Shown: positions 35,978 to 44,901 of the stretch, one piece after another | Layout: every line of letters starts with the position of its first letter | Numbering within the stretch: the first letter of the stretch is position 1 | Assembly: GCF_958979055.1 (NCBI RefSeq) | Contig: NC_084889.1 | Span: forward strand, 33,857,951 to 33,921,950 | Reading direction: 5' to 3' | DNA length: 64,000 nt | From: Alnus glutinosa | Lineage: Eukaryota; Streptophyta; Magnoliopsida; Fagales; Betulaceae | Translations under genes and position numbers: made by a program | The notes under the pieces: model-generated | What the model was told of the DNA's origin: nothing | Database searches by the model: none | What the model saw: only the letters and a program-made list of their open reading frames with translations

Positions 35978-37020
35978 AAGCACTAGTAGCAGATTCCCAA
36001 CCATATTCCCTAATTTAGGAAAAATTTAGGGAATCAAACCACTTTTTTATCCCTCTACAAAAACATTCTACAACAACTTCCATTTATCTTTTCCTATAGA
36101 TTAAAACATTATTTTTTTTACCTTCTATTTATTTATTTATTTTTGCTTTTTTCTTCATCTTCTTCTTGATTAACGAGACCAATATACCCAAACCCATTGA
36201 CCCAGGAGAGAAACCGAGTAATTTCGTGAAACCCATGCCCGATCTCTGGTGGGTGTTGCTGAGCTGTTGTCGACAGAGCCAGTGGAGCTAATTTCTAGCG
36301 AAATTCAGCAGTTCAGTGATAGCGAAACAGAGGAGACCCGATCCTCTGATGGGTTGTTGCCGACGGTGACCAGAAGACGTGATTTCGTGGGTCGTCGGTG
36401 GGCTGAGCTGTTGCTGACAGAGCTAGAGGAGCTGATTTCTAGCGAAATTCGGCAGTTCAATGACAGCGAAACAGAGGAGACCCGATCCTCTGATGGGTTG
36501 CTGCCGACGGTGACCAGAAGACGTGATTTCGTGGGTTGTCGGTGGGCTGAGCTGTTACCGACAGAGCTAGAGAAGCTGATTTCTAGCGAAATTCGGCGGT
36601 TCAGTGACAGCGAAACAGAAGAGACCCGATACTCTGATGGGTTGTTGCCGACGGTGACCAAAAGACGTGATTTCGTGGGTCGTCGGTGGGCTGTTCGAGG
36701 ACGCAATTTTCGGCGAATCAAGGCTAGCTTCCGACGATTTCTACCGTTGTCGATCTGCTGCTACTGGTGGAGATTAGAGACAATGTTGGAGATCAGAGAA
36801 GAAGGGAAACGTGAGCAACAGAGAGAGAGCGTGTATTTTAAGATTAAATAATCTATTGGGTAGTTACAGTGCTACCCAATGTAGCTACATAAGGATGAAT
36901 ATGTAAAATAGGGCATCTGTTGTTACTTTTCTTTGGTAACTTTTTCAATTTTTTATTTTATTTTATTTTATTTTATTTTAGGGAAGGAATTCACTTATAG
37001 AATATCTGCTACTAATGTTC
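35978..37020. mobile_element. Harbinger-type element carrying a 144-bp tandem array
   Basis: It starts AAGCACTAGTAGCAGATTCC and ends with the complementary ATCTGCTACTAATGTTC, then TAA. It abuts the preceding MITE and shares its CAA/TAA-type junction. In units A and C the MITE is followed directly by TAAGATATAAAAGC, so these 1043 bp are an insertion. The inside contains an open, repeat-rich segment (36249-36851) and, near the right end, a small palindrome around GGGTAG...GCTACCC. No transposase is present. Confidence 0.7.
36258..36693 (+). repeat. Three tandem 144-bp units, open in frame (48-aa repeat)
   Basis: Units start at 36258, 36402 and 36546 (GCTGAGCTGTT), exactly 144 bp apart. Because 144 is divisible by three, the plus-strand frame 36249-36851 (200 aa) stays open and gives three 48-residue repeats rich in Glu, Ser and Arg (motifs SSEI, DSETEETR, SDGLLPTVT, RRDFVG). 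The opposite strand is open too (36305-36721), so openness alone does not prove a gene. No known domain recognised. The array lies inside a transposable element and may be captured exon sequence that was then amplified. Confidence 0.75.
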
Positions 37021-37580
37021 TAAGCTATAAAAGCAAAATCTAATTTACAAGTTGTCAACGTGATAAATTGCGATTTTTATTAATTGAAAGGACAATCATG
37101 GCGTATCCACACAACGGTTAATTTAATTTTGTTACTTGAGCTGTACGCTCTTTGAGACTACGCACATGCAAGTAATATAATTGTGGTGGACTTACAACAG
37201 TTCAATCATTTAATTTGTCAAACAGACAAGAAAGGGACTAGTTAACCATTAATTGAATATCATATATAACTCGTACCAAATTTTAAGAAACATAAAACCC
37301 TTTATCAAAACCTACTTGGTTTTTATATCTAAATTCACGATAAATCATTGCCTTGTTGAGGCAACATTTGCTTAACAAATGAGATTTGGGAATTAATTAT
37401 CAGTCAACTATTTAATTTCGAACTTCTTTAGTTAGTAATGCGCACGTCATTGTAAGTTATTTTTATTTTATTTTATTTATTTATTATTATTTTGATGTCC
37501 ATGTTTAAAAATTGACAGTGTTGCTCAATAAATTTTTTGAAATTGGCATGTGAAACCGACGCATCGACAGTGGAAAATAC

Positions 37581-37669
37581 ATTATCATCTAGTTGAAGGG
37601 AGGATGATCATTTACAATGCCAGATTGCTAATGATGTTCGAAATTTCCTCCCTTCAACTCGATGATAAT
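37581..37669. repeat. Hairpin module, copy 2
   Basis: The left arm ATTATCATCTAGTTGAAGGG and right arm CCCTTCAACTCGATGATAAT are complementary with one mismatch over 23 nt; the loop is about 43 nt. It is very close in sequence to copy 4 at 55221. Confidence 0.75.
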
Positions 37670-37829
37670 CATTTAAAATATAATGTATTTATTTAATGAT
37701 AATATATACATTATATAATCATTTATATAATGTATTTGTTAATGAATGCAAGATGTCTATTATTTGTCAGTTACAGTGCTACATTGCTAATTAAAGATGT
37801 TTGAGCGACTTTCTCCCTTCAAGTGGCCA

Positions 37830-37978
37830 TGATAATTAACGTTGTCCACACATGAGCTCTTGTGTGGAAATTAAAATACATTAGCATCGAGTTGAAGGGA
37901 GGATAATCATTTACAATGCCAGATAATATTGCTAATGATATTCGAAAGTACTCTTCCTCCCTTCAACTTGATGATAAT
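37830..37978. repeat. Hairpin module, copy 3, with overlapping second hairpin
   Basis: The module at 37880-37978 has arms around GAGTTGAAGGGAGGA and TCCTCCCTTCAACTTGATGA. The upstream TTTCTCCCTTCAAGTGG (37808-37824) can pair with the same left arm across a central CCACACATGAGCTCTTGTGTGG palindrome, so alternative folds are possible. Confidence 0.65.
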
Positions 37979-38846
37979 CATTTAAAATATAATATATTTA
38001 TTTAATGATTATACATTATATAATCGATCATTTACATAATTTATTTATTAATGAATATTGCTGTAGCTTTTACTACAGCACTGAAGCCAGATCCTTACTA
38101 AAGATGTTTGAGGGTCTTTCTCCCTGGCCTTCAAGTGGATCGATGATAATTAATTTATTGTCCACGCTCATGAACTCTTCATCAATAAATAACAATTACT
38201 TATTAAATTTAGAAAGAAAGAAAAAATTACTTATAATTCACTGTAGAAATGACATTAATTAGAAAAGCGGCGTCATTTCAAAAGTGAAACGATGCGACTT
38301 CCATGCGGAGTTGTTTTAATAGTAAATGACGTCACTTGGTGACGTTGTTTACTGTTGAAACGATGTTATTTGACAAAGTGACATTATTTCAACAATAAAC
38401 GACTCCAATTTGTATCGTTTATCCAAATCGACTAAAAAAAGACGACACAAAGTGCCTTTTTTTAGTAGTGAAGGTTGGAAATCCTTCAACTTATTTGGAT
38501 TAATTAATTAGGAACTTTGGGAACTAGAGTAATAGCTGTAGCATTCAGCTCCTTCAACAAGTTGACCTGACCTTTCGATTAATAAAAATGACAATTTATC
38601 ATATTGACAACTTGTAATTAAATTAGTTTTTACCTTTAATTCTAATATCTTTCAATTAAGGTGCTAGGTCTGCATCAGGCATTAACTACCTTATATGCAT
38701 GTACATGCATCTCGAAAACATAAAAAAGACAAAAACGTACTAATTAAGTCTTTCCGCATGTAGGAAAAACTTGAATGGATCGGAGAAACATTAATACTTG
38801 TTATGGCTTAGAGATTTCTTTGACTAATTAATGTGGCTAACTTTCC

Positions 38847-39372
38847 CACTTTTCGACTCTCACCGGTCTCTTGCGGTGGTTCCTCCCTTTCTGCCATCCA
38901 TCGTCAATGTGTCAGTTTCACATGCTGGCCATCTACCGTGTCCATACCGTGGCCTGCATCTGCATAGCCATAAACTAGTGTTGTTTAGTGTTTTTCTGTT
39001 GTATTTCCTATCTTTATTTTGTTGCTTTCAGCTTAACCCAAGCTGTTTGGGTTGTAGACTCTTTGATTGTGTTGGAGACTCCCCTACTGTTCTTTTCATC
39101 CTTGATCAGTCCAGTTTCCTTGAAAATTAATCTAGATCCAAGTTTGTTGGGGGTTTTCATACTCTAGATGGTTTTACTCATCATAGTGAGCCATGGCTTT
39201 CATTGGCTGTAGTCCCAAGTGACTTTCACATTCCTGGTGTCCTTCCAGTGCATTGAAGTTCTTGTAGTCTGTCTAGCTAGATTAGCTTTTTCAATTGATA
39301 AGCTTGTACTTGTTTTTATTTTTTCTGTTCTATTGTAGTTTGTAATTTGTTTATGATGAATCTAAAAAAAAA
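38847..39372 (+). mobile_element. Possible retroposed 3' end (LINE-like) with short A tail
   Basis: A more GC-balanced block interrupts the DUF247-type upstream repeat after GTGGCTAACTTT (38835-38846) and ends TTGTTTATGATGAATCTAAAAAAAAAGG. This is compatible with the 3' end of a LINE or a retroposed transcript. A 99-aa frame (38831-39130) has no recognisable domain and crosses the junction. No target duplication was found, so the call is weak. Confidence 0.35.
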
Positions 39373-39393
39373 GGATAAAAAAATTCATTACTA

Positions 39394-39813
39394 GAGATGT
39401 TGGCAGCAACTTCCCTTAAACTTCTTCTCAATTTAGGAAATTAAATTACTTTTTGGTTTCCTATTTAAATGCACTTCACAATAGCTTCCATTATCCTTTC
39501 CCTGCCTACTTCACTTAAATATTATTTAAATTAAATGCTAACAGAAAAAGAGATGAAAGAGAAATCATTTAAATATTAATTGTTTCAAATAAATGTTAGA
39601 GGAATGAGAGAAGGAAATTAAAGTTTTTTATATTAAAATAATGCTAAGGAAACTATTTTTGCTTAATTCTTTGTATGTAGGATATAACTTTTGGTTCCCT
39701 TAATATTTCTTTAATTTAAGAAACAACAAGAAAATCTAATTCAAGTAATTTTTCAATGTTTTTCCTATATGTAAAGAATATAATGAAATTTTAAAAAACA
39801 ACTGTTAGTAATC
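39394..39813. mobile_element. Harbinger-type MITE, inverted copy
   Basis: Read in reverse, it matches the MITEs at 35528 and 49137. The left end GAGATGTTGGCAGCAACTTC corresponds to the GAGCATTAGCAGCAGCTTC-type terminus, and the right end CAACTGTTAGTAATC precedes TAA. CTA at 39391-39393 may be the mutated target duplicate. Confidence 0.6.
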
Positions 39814-40050
39814 TAAAGCGTCCCGACTCACTAAGTCGTGCTCTTTTTTGGGCCACCGACTTGCAAGTGTGCTCCATGCATGTTGATCACTGTCTCTGTC
39901 TGTCTGTCTGTCTCCATGAGTTTCAAGTTGGTAAAATACAATCAGACAATTAATTATCTCATACAAGAAGGTATGATAAACAGCGTTTGACAAAATGATA
40001 TTCAATGATTAACTAGTCCTTTCTTGTCTGTTTGACAAAATGATTTAACC

Positions 40051-40094
40051 AATGCCTTGCGCAATATTTAACAATGCCTTGCGCAATATTTAAC
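40051..40094. repeat. 22-bp tandem duplication
   Basis: AATGCCTTGCGCAATATTTA plus AC occurs twice in direct succession, upstream of the intact DUF247 gene's shared flank. Confidence 0.85.
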
Positions 40095-40277
40095 AAAATG
40101 ATATTCAATGATTAACTGATGAATTGGTACGCCATGGTTGACCTTTCGGTTAATAAAAACGACAATTTATGATCATATTGACAACTTGTAATTAAATTAG
40201 TTTTTACCTTTAATTCTAAAATCTTTCAATTAGGGTGCTAGGTCTCCGGCCATCAGGCATCAACTACATTATATGCA

Positions 40278-40848
40278 TGTACATGCACCTCGAAAGCATA
40301 CTAAGTTTTTTATATCTAAATTCAAGATCGATCATTGCCTTGTTGAGGCAAGATCAGCTTTTAATAAATGAGATTATTGCTATTTAATATCCAATTTCTT
40401 TAATTACTAATATTGCGCAAGGCATTGTTAATTAATATTCACTTAATTTCCAACAGAGAATATATGCAACATTGTATGCATTATAAATTAAAGATGTTGG
40501 AACGTCTTTCTCTTCAACTACAAAGTACTGCTGTACGTTCATTAACAAATTAATACAAGATCGATGTCGATTATTTAATTGATTAAGTACCTTCCTTACT
40601 ATTAGACTAATTTTGTCGCTCACGTACTTCAATTTATTTAGAGACTATCAACTTGACTGGAGGAACAATATTAATTACTTGTTATAGCTTCGAGATTTCT
40701 TTGACTACTGTATATATATAGCATTGAGTTTCGATCTTTAGCAAATTGGGAATTTGAAGCCAATGAAGCACCGTACGCGCGTACGTAAGTCCTTCAGCTT
40801 CAACAATTCGATCACACCCATAGCCTAAAACGTACACCAAAATCCAGT
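40278..40848 (+). promoter_or_regulatory. Upstream region of the intact DUF247 gene
   Basis: It matches 27830-28418 and 56395-56866 at most positions. A TATATATATA string at 40711-40720 lies 129-138 bp before the ATG and is the best TATA-box candidate; copy 1 lacks this exact string. The region presumably includes the 5' UTR. Confidence 0.6.
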
Positions 40849-42294
40849 ATGGAAATCGAGAATATCGACGATGTCACGGCCGTCTCCACCGAGGGAAGCA
40901 ATTCTGTGGCAGTAGAAATTAATGAAGCAGATCTTGAAGCGATTCGAGAAGCCCAAATTGAAATGGATATAGGGATGTATTCACAAGACGCCTTAAAGAT
41001 GCGAGAAGAAGTCACCCGTGAAAGGACTCGCTGCATCTATAGAGTCCTCCCGAAGCAAAAGGAGATCAACGGCAACTTGTACAAGCCAAGAGCCTTCTCC
41101 ATCGGGCCTTACCACTACGGTGACAGTGACCTTGATCAGGCCAACGAAGACTACAAGTGGCGCTGCTTCGGCACCTTGCTCGACAAGACCCAATCCAATG
41201 GCGTACCCTATAGGAGATACTTGACAGAAATAGCCCAACTTGACAACAGAATCAGAGCTTGTTATTCTGAAAACATCGATCTCGCTGAATTCCACCAAAT
41301 GATTATTCGTGATGGTTGTTTTATAATAGAGTTGTTTCGCGCGTTTGGCCGTCAGAAACTCCGTGAGGGCCGGCCCGTGCCCGAGGGCCAGCCCGAGCCC
41401 GAGGAATTTCTGATCACCACCACGGAAAGGATAGTACCGTATCTTCACATAGACTTTCTCCTGCTTGAGAATCAGCTCCCTTTCTTCGTTCTGGAAACGT
41501 TATTTAACATTTCCACGATGCCTGCAGACCCCCTTCTGTCCTTGAAAGAGCTTGCTTTGCAATTCTTTCAAAAGCCAATGGGAATAACTGACAAATTCTT
41601 CCAGACGTCCATCCAGAGGTCCGCCAATCTCGAGCCCATGCATTTGCTGGACTTGGTTCGGTCTAGCTTAATCCCACCCCATCCAGTGCCACAAAATAGT
41701 GTGCACTACGCAAAGGCCCAAAAGTTTCCCAGCGTCTTGAAGCTCCGTAGTGCGGGGATTGAGATCAGGATGGGCGAGGCAGCTAGTTTCTTGGAGGTGA
41801 AGGTGGAGAACCGTGTGATTGAGATGCCCGGCATAGCCATGGACGACTTCATGAGATATTTCTTGTTCAACTGCGTGGCATACGAGCAGTGCCACAAGAG
41901 GACAACGAAGCACATGAGCGTTTACGCCACTTTCCTGCACTGCCTTGTGAACACAGAAAGTGACTTTGATTACCTATACGAGCGCAAGGTGTTTGAACTT
42001 GGGGCTGACGCAGAGCTTACGGGCTTCATCAACAAGTTGGGCAAGGACTTGGTTTTTGATATTCATTCTTGTTATTTGTCCAAGGCGTTCAATGATGTGA
42101 ACGAGTTTTATCGGAAGAGGTACTATTGGAAGTGGGCGACCTTCAAGCGTGAATATTATAACAAGCCTTGGTTGTTCATTTCGGCATTTCTTGCCTTTGT
42201 GCTCCTAGTGCTTACTATAACGCAGACCGCCTTCGCCATCCTCACATATTTTAAAAAACATTATCCCCCTCCGCCTTCCTCCTCCATACCATAA
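40849..42294 (+). CDS. DUF247 (UPF0481) membrane-anchored protein, intact, 481 aa
   Basis: A single-exon plant DUF247 protein of normal family length. Motifs in order: CIYRVLPKQKEINGNLYKP near residue 61, SIGPYHYGDSD, IIRDGCFIIELFRAFG, DFLLLENQLPFFVLETLF, LHLLDLVRSSLIP-like, LKLRSAGIEI, EMPGIAMDDFMRYFLFNCVAYEQCH, and LVNTESDFDYLYERKV. A single C-terminal transmembrane helix spans about residues 441-468, followed by a short Lys/Pro/Ser tail, so most of the protein should face one side of a membrane with the tail on the other. The acidic N terminus (MEIENIDD) is not a signal peptide. The biochemical role of DUF247 is unknown. In grasses DUF247 genes at the S and Z loci act in self-incompatibility, and elsewhere they form fast-evolving clusters; a role like that here is speculation. 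Relative to copy 1, a Pro/Glu/Gly-rich insert follows FGRQ. The downstream flank is cut by a retrotransposon at about 42420. Confidence 0.95.
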   Translation: MEIENIDDVTAVSTEGSNSVAVEINEADLEAIREAQIEMDIGMYSQDALKMREEVTRERTRCIYRVLPKQKEINGNLYKPRAFSIGPYHYGDSDLDQANEDYKWRCFGTLLDKTQSNGVPYRRYLTEIAQLDNRIRACYSENIDLAEFHQMIIRDGCFIIELFRAFGRQKLREGRPVPEGQPEPEEFLITTTERIVPYLHIDFLLLENQLPFFVLETLFNISTMPADPLLSLKELALQFFQKPMGITDKFFQTSIQRSANLEPMHLLDLVRSSLIPPHPVPQNSVHYAKAQKFPSVLKLRSAGIEIRMGEAASFLEVKVENRVIEMPGIAMDDFMRYFLFNCVAYEQCHKRTTKHMSVYATFLHCLVNTESDFDYLYERKVFELGADAELTGFINKLGKDLVFDIHSCYLSKAFNDVNEFYRKRYYWKWATFKREYYNKPWLFISAFLAFVLLVLTITQTAFAILTYFKKHYPPPPSSSIP

Positions 42295-42420
42295 TAACAC
42301 TAGTCTTTTGTAACGATTATTAGAGGATTGTGGATTTTAGGTGTACGTGTGAAGCTCTTGTAGTTTTCTTTGTCACTGTTAATCGATTTACTGGCTGTCG
42401 TCGTGGGAGTTAATTTTATT

Positions 42421-42878
42421 TATAGTTTTCCTTTGTTTTGATTTAGTAGTTTTGTTTGTCTGGCTGAAGACGTAAAACTTAGCGCTCATGGGAGGCAACC
42501 TATCTTGTAACATTTTTCTTTCTCTGTTTCTGGTTTCAGATTAGAATTCCTCTCTAGGCTCGAGCCCACTTTCAGCTGAGCTCGAGTGACATCTTCCAGG
42601 ACAGTGTATTTGGTTTTTCAGGGACAAGTGTTCTTACATTCAAGTTTAGGGGTATGCTATGAGTCATGCCTCCTCATTCAATGTTTGTGGGTATCATTTC
42701 TGGCAAACCCTTACGAGACTTTACTCGTCCTCTAGGGAGTCCTAGGGGTTTAAAAGGCTTGTTGCATACGCTAAATGCAATCGTCTCTCCCACGAAAGCG
42801 AATTTATGTTTCTTGCTTTGATTTTATTTTTCATTTTGTTTTGCTCGAGGACTAGCAAAATGTAAGTTTGGAAGTATT
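42421..42878 (+). mobile_element. 3' internal fragment of a Ty3-type LTR retrotransposon
   Basis: Immediately after the shared DUF247 downstream flank ends, a segment begins that leads to GCTCGAGGACTAGCAAAATG and a purine-rich GTAAGTTTGGAAGTATT just before the LTR. This is the usual arrangement of the 3' internal end and polypurine tract in plant Ty3-type elements. Part of it (about 42682-42805) recurs at 44785-44900. Confidence 0.65.
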
Positions 42879-44216
42879 TGATGAGTGTCAAATATTATAT
42901 ATTTGGACCCCTTAATTCACATTTGTTAAACCTTTAGCCTTGTTATTTTTTAATGTTTTTGGTTAGTTTTTGTATTTTGGTATTTTGGCAGATCATGGAG
43001 AGAGACTAGTAGTTTTAAAGTGAAAAAATGCAAATTTTGAAAGTCAAAATCGGATTGGATTAAATTTCAGATTTTGCACAAGTCATAGTATTTTGACCAT
43101 AACTTTCCGTTCAAGTATCATATTGAAGTGAAATTAGCGGCGTTGGAAAGATAATTCAAAATGCTATAAATCATTGTGAAATATAATTTTCCTAATTTGA
43201 ATTTCTGCTATGTCATAAATTCTCCGCAATATAAAAACGGGAATTTCTTTGTTCCTGGCGGCTGCAGACACTCCAAACAGTAGCATTCTTTTCTCTTATT
43301 AGGGTTTTTGAAGGTAGAGGTGTCATTTTGAAGATATGACCCTAAACCCTAGCATTCTTTTCTCCTATTAGGGTTTAGAGGGGTAGAGGTGCCATTTTGT
43401 AAAAGTTGGGTTTAACATAATTTTCTGCTATAAATACCCAATGCTATGCACCACTTAGAGACATCCCAACATTGTATATAGCAGCAGCTGGGTTCTTTGG
43501 CTTCTATTCTTTGTAAGTTTTTATTTTTATGTTCTTAATAAAATTTAGTATTTTCTTCTTAGTGATGAGTAGTTAATTTTTTCAACTAAGGTTGAGGATG
43601 AAACCTTACCTTTAAAGAGCAACAATATTTTCATGAGAGTTTATACGATCCGATTTTATTTGGTTTAATATTTTCAATGTTTTACTGCTTTTCAATTATT
43701 GAGATGATTTATTGGATATATATTGTGATTTCCGGATACATGTGATGATTTGAAATAGTCTCATTTAAATTAATTGCTTAGATTTTTCATTTATCAAAAC
43801 ATTGGATATTCATTGTGTTTCATTCTACTGATACATTTGATGATTTTGTTTATACTGGATATCTTTTGTGATTGTGCAAAAAACGAATTCATTGAATGAT
43901 TTAATTAATTTTTCAAGCATAGTAGAACATATATAGGATTTATACGGTGAGAACTTCGGATATGTATTAACAAACATGGGAATATGTTGTTGTGATTTAG
44001 TAGGTGTGGATTCTAAAACCTTAATACATTTTCTTTTGTTTTATTTTATTTTTTTTATTTACAAAACCTCTAAATTCGGAACTAGGTTAAAATATAATTA
44101 GTTTAAATAGAAATTAATTTTTGCAATAAAATTCCCTGTGGATTCGACCTTACAGTTACACATACACTATATTGCAAACGATTTGTGCGCTTGCGAATAC
44201 TAAAATTTGCACATCA
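42879..44216 (+). mobile_element. LTR of a Ty3-type retrotransposon, 1338 bp
   Basis: It begins TGATGAGTGTCAAATATTAT and ends GAATACTAAAATTTGCACATCA; the ends form the inverted TGATG...CATCA. The preceding polypurine-like tract shows that it is a 3' LTR. The stretch GTGGATTCGACCTTACAGTT near the end is typical of these LTRs. No matching 5' LTR or gag-pol is present in the window, so the element is truncated. Confidence 0.75.
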
Positions 44217-44901
44217 CTTTTCACTAAGTAATCGGACTTCTTATCTCATTAAGTATTGAGTGTTCGCGTCAAAAGGTGGAAGTTTTCATTGATTGATAGC
44301 ATGACTAGTTTGGCTTCGTAGCATTTTTTAACTTGAGTTAGTCAGCCATTTGGGGTGTTTTTACACCTAGTACCATAAAACCATTTGGTTTGGGAGTCAT
44401 TCGCTTAAAGTTTGATATATGGGTCAATTAGAAAGCTTAAGAGAGCTAAGCACTGCACAGCCTGCATATAAAAAATAAAAAAATAAAAAAGAGAATAAAG
44501 TTCTTACTATTATGCCATGGTTATTCATTCTCATGAGAACCCTAGTGAACTTTGAGGTATTGAGTCATTGCACATTTGAAATAATTTGAAGCCTCATGAT
44601 TATATGCTAGTTCACTTTACACTGAATTGAATTGTGATGCCTCAACCTGTTATTTGTAAGTGGTTAGACTTTGGAATTCCATTTCATTTTGAAGATGGAG
44701 TTTATCATTTTAAGCTTGGTAATGAATGATAATCATAATTTTGGTGATACTTCACTCTTTTGGATAACATGATTTGCATAATATTTGTGGGTATCATTCT
44801 TGGCAAACTCTCACGAGACTTCACTCGTCCACTAGAAAGTCCTATGGGTTTAAAGGCTTATTGTATATGTTAAATGCAATCGTGTTTCCCGCGACAGAGG
44901 A
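44217..44901 (+). mobile_element. Second internal fragment of the same Ty3-type family
   Basis: It contains a copy of GGGTATCATT...GGCAAAC...CACGAGACTTCACTCGTCC and following blocks found at 42682-42805 upstream of the LTR. It therefore comes from the same 3' internal region but sits after the LTR, and it ends where another TG...CA element starts. This implies at least two insertions of the family. Confidence 0.6.

Larger units (their letters stand above)
35100..38760. repeat. DUF247-associated duplicated flank, unit B
   Basis: The order of blocks (AATTCAAGATATATAGGGAA-like start, MITE, inverted-repeat arm, GACGCATCGACAGTGGAAAA, hairpin modules) matches unit C at 48735-50150 and 55195-56390 and part of unit A. 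Unit C is split by a 5-kb TIR element; unit B shows the uninterrupted order there. No conventional gene is seen, apart from the open array inside the element at 35978-37020. Confidence 0.75.

Noticed and set aside
36305..36721. 138-aa minus-strand frame
   Set aside because: It is open only because the 144-bp repeat length is divisible by three; it mirrors the plus-strand array and has no independent support.
32753..37978. CRISPR-like array suggested by repeated short units
   Set aside because: The repeats are few, widely and irregularly spaced, palindromic hairpins in plant nuclear DNA, with no cas genes.
38831..39130. 99-aa hydrophobic frame as a small membrane protein gene
   Set aside because: It starts in the shared DUF247 flank and crosses into a foreign block; no conserved motif and no related copy in the window.
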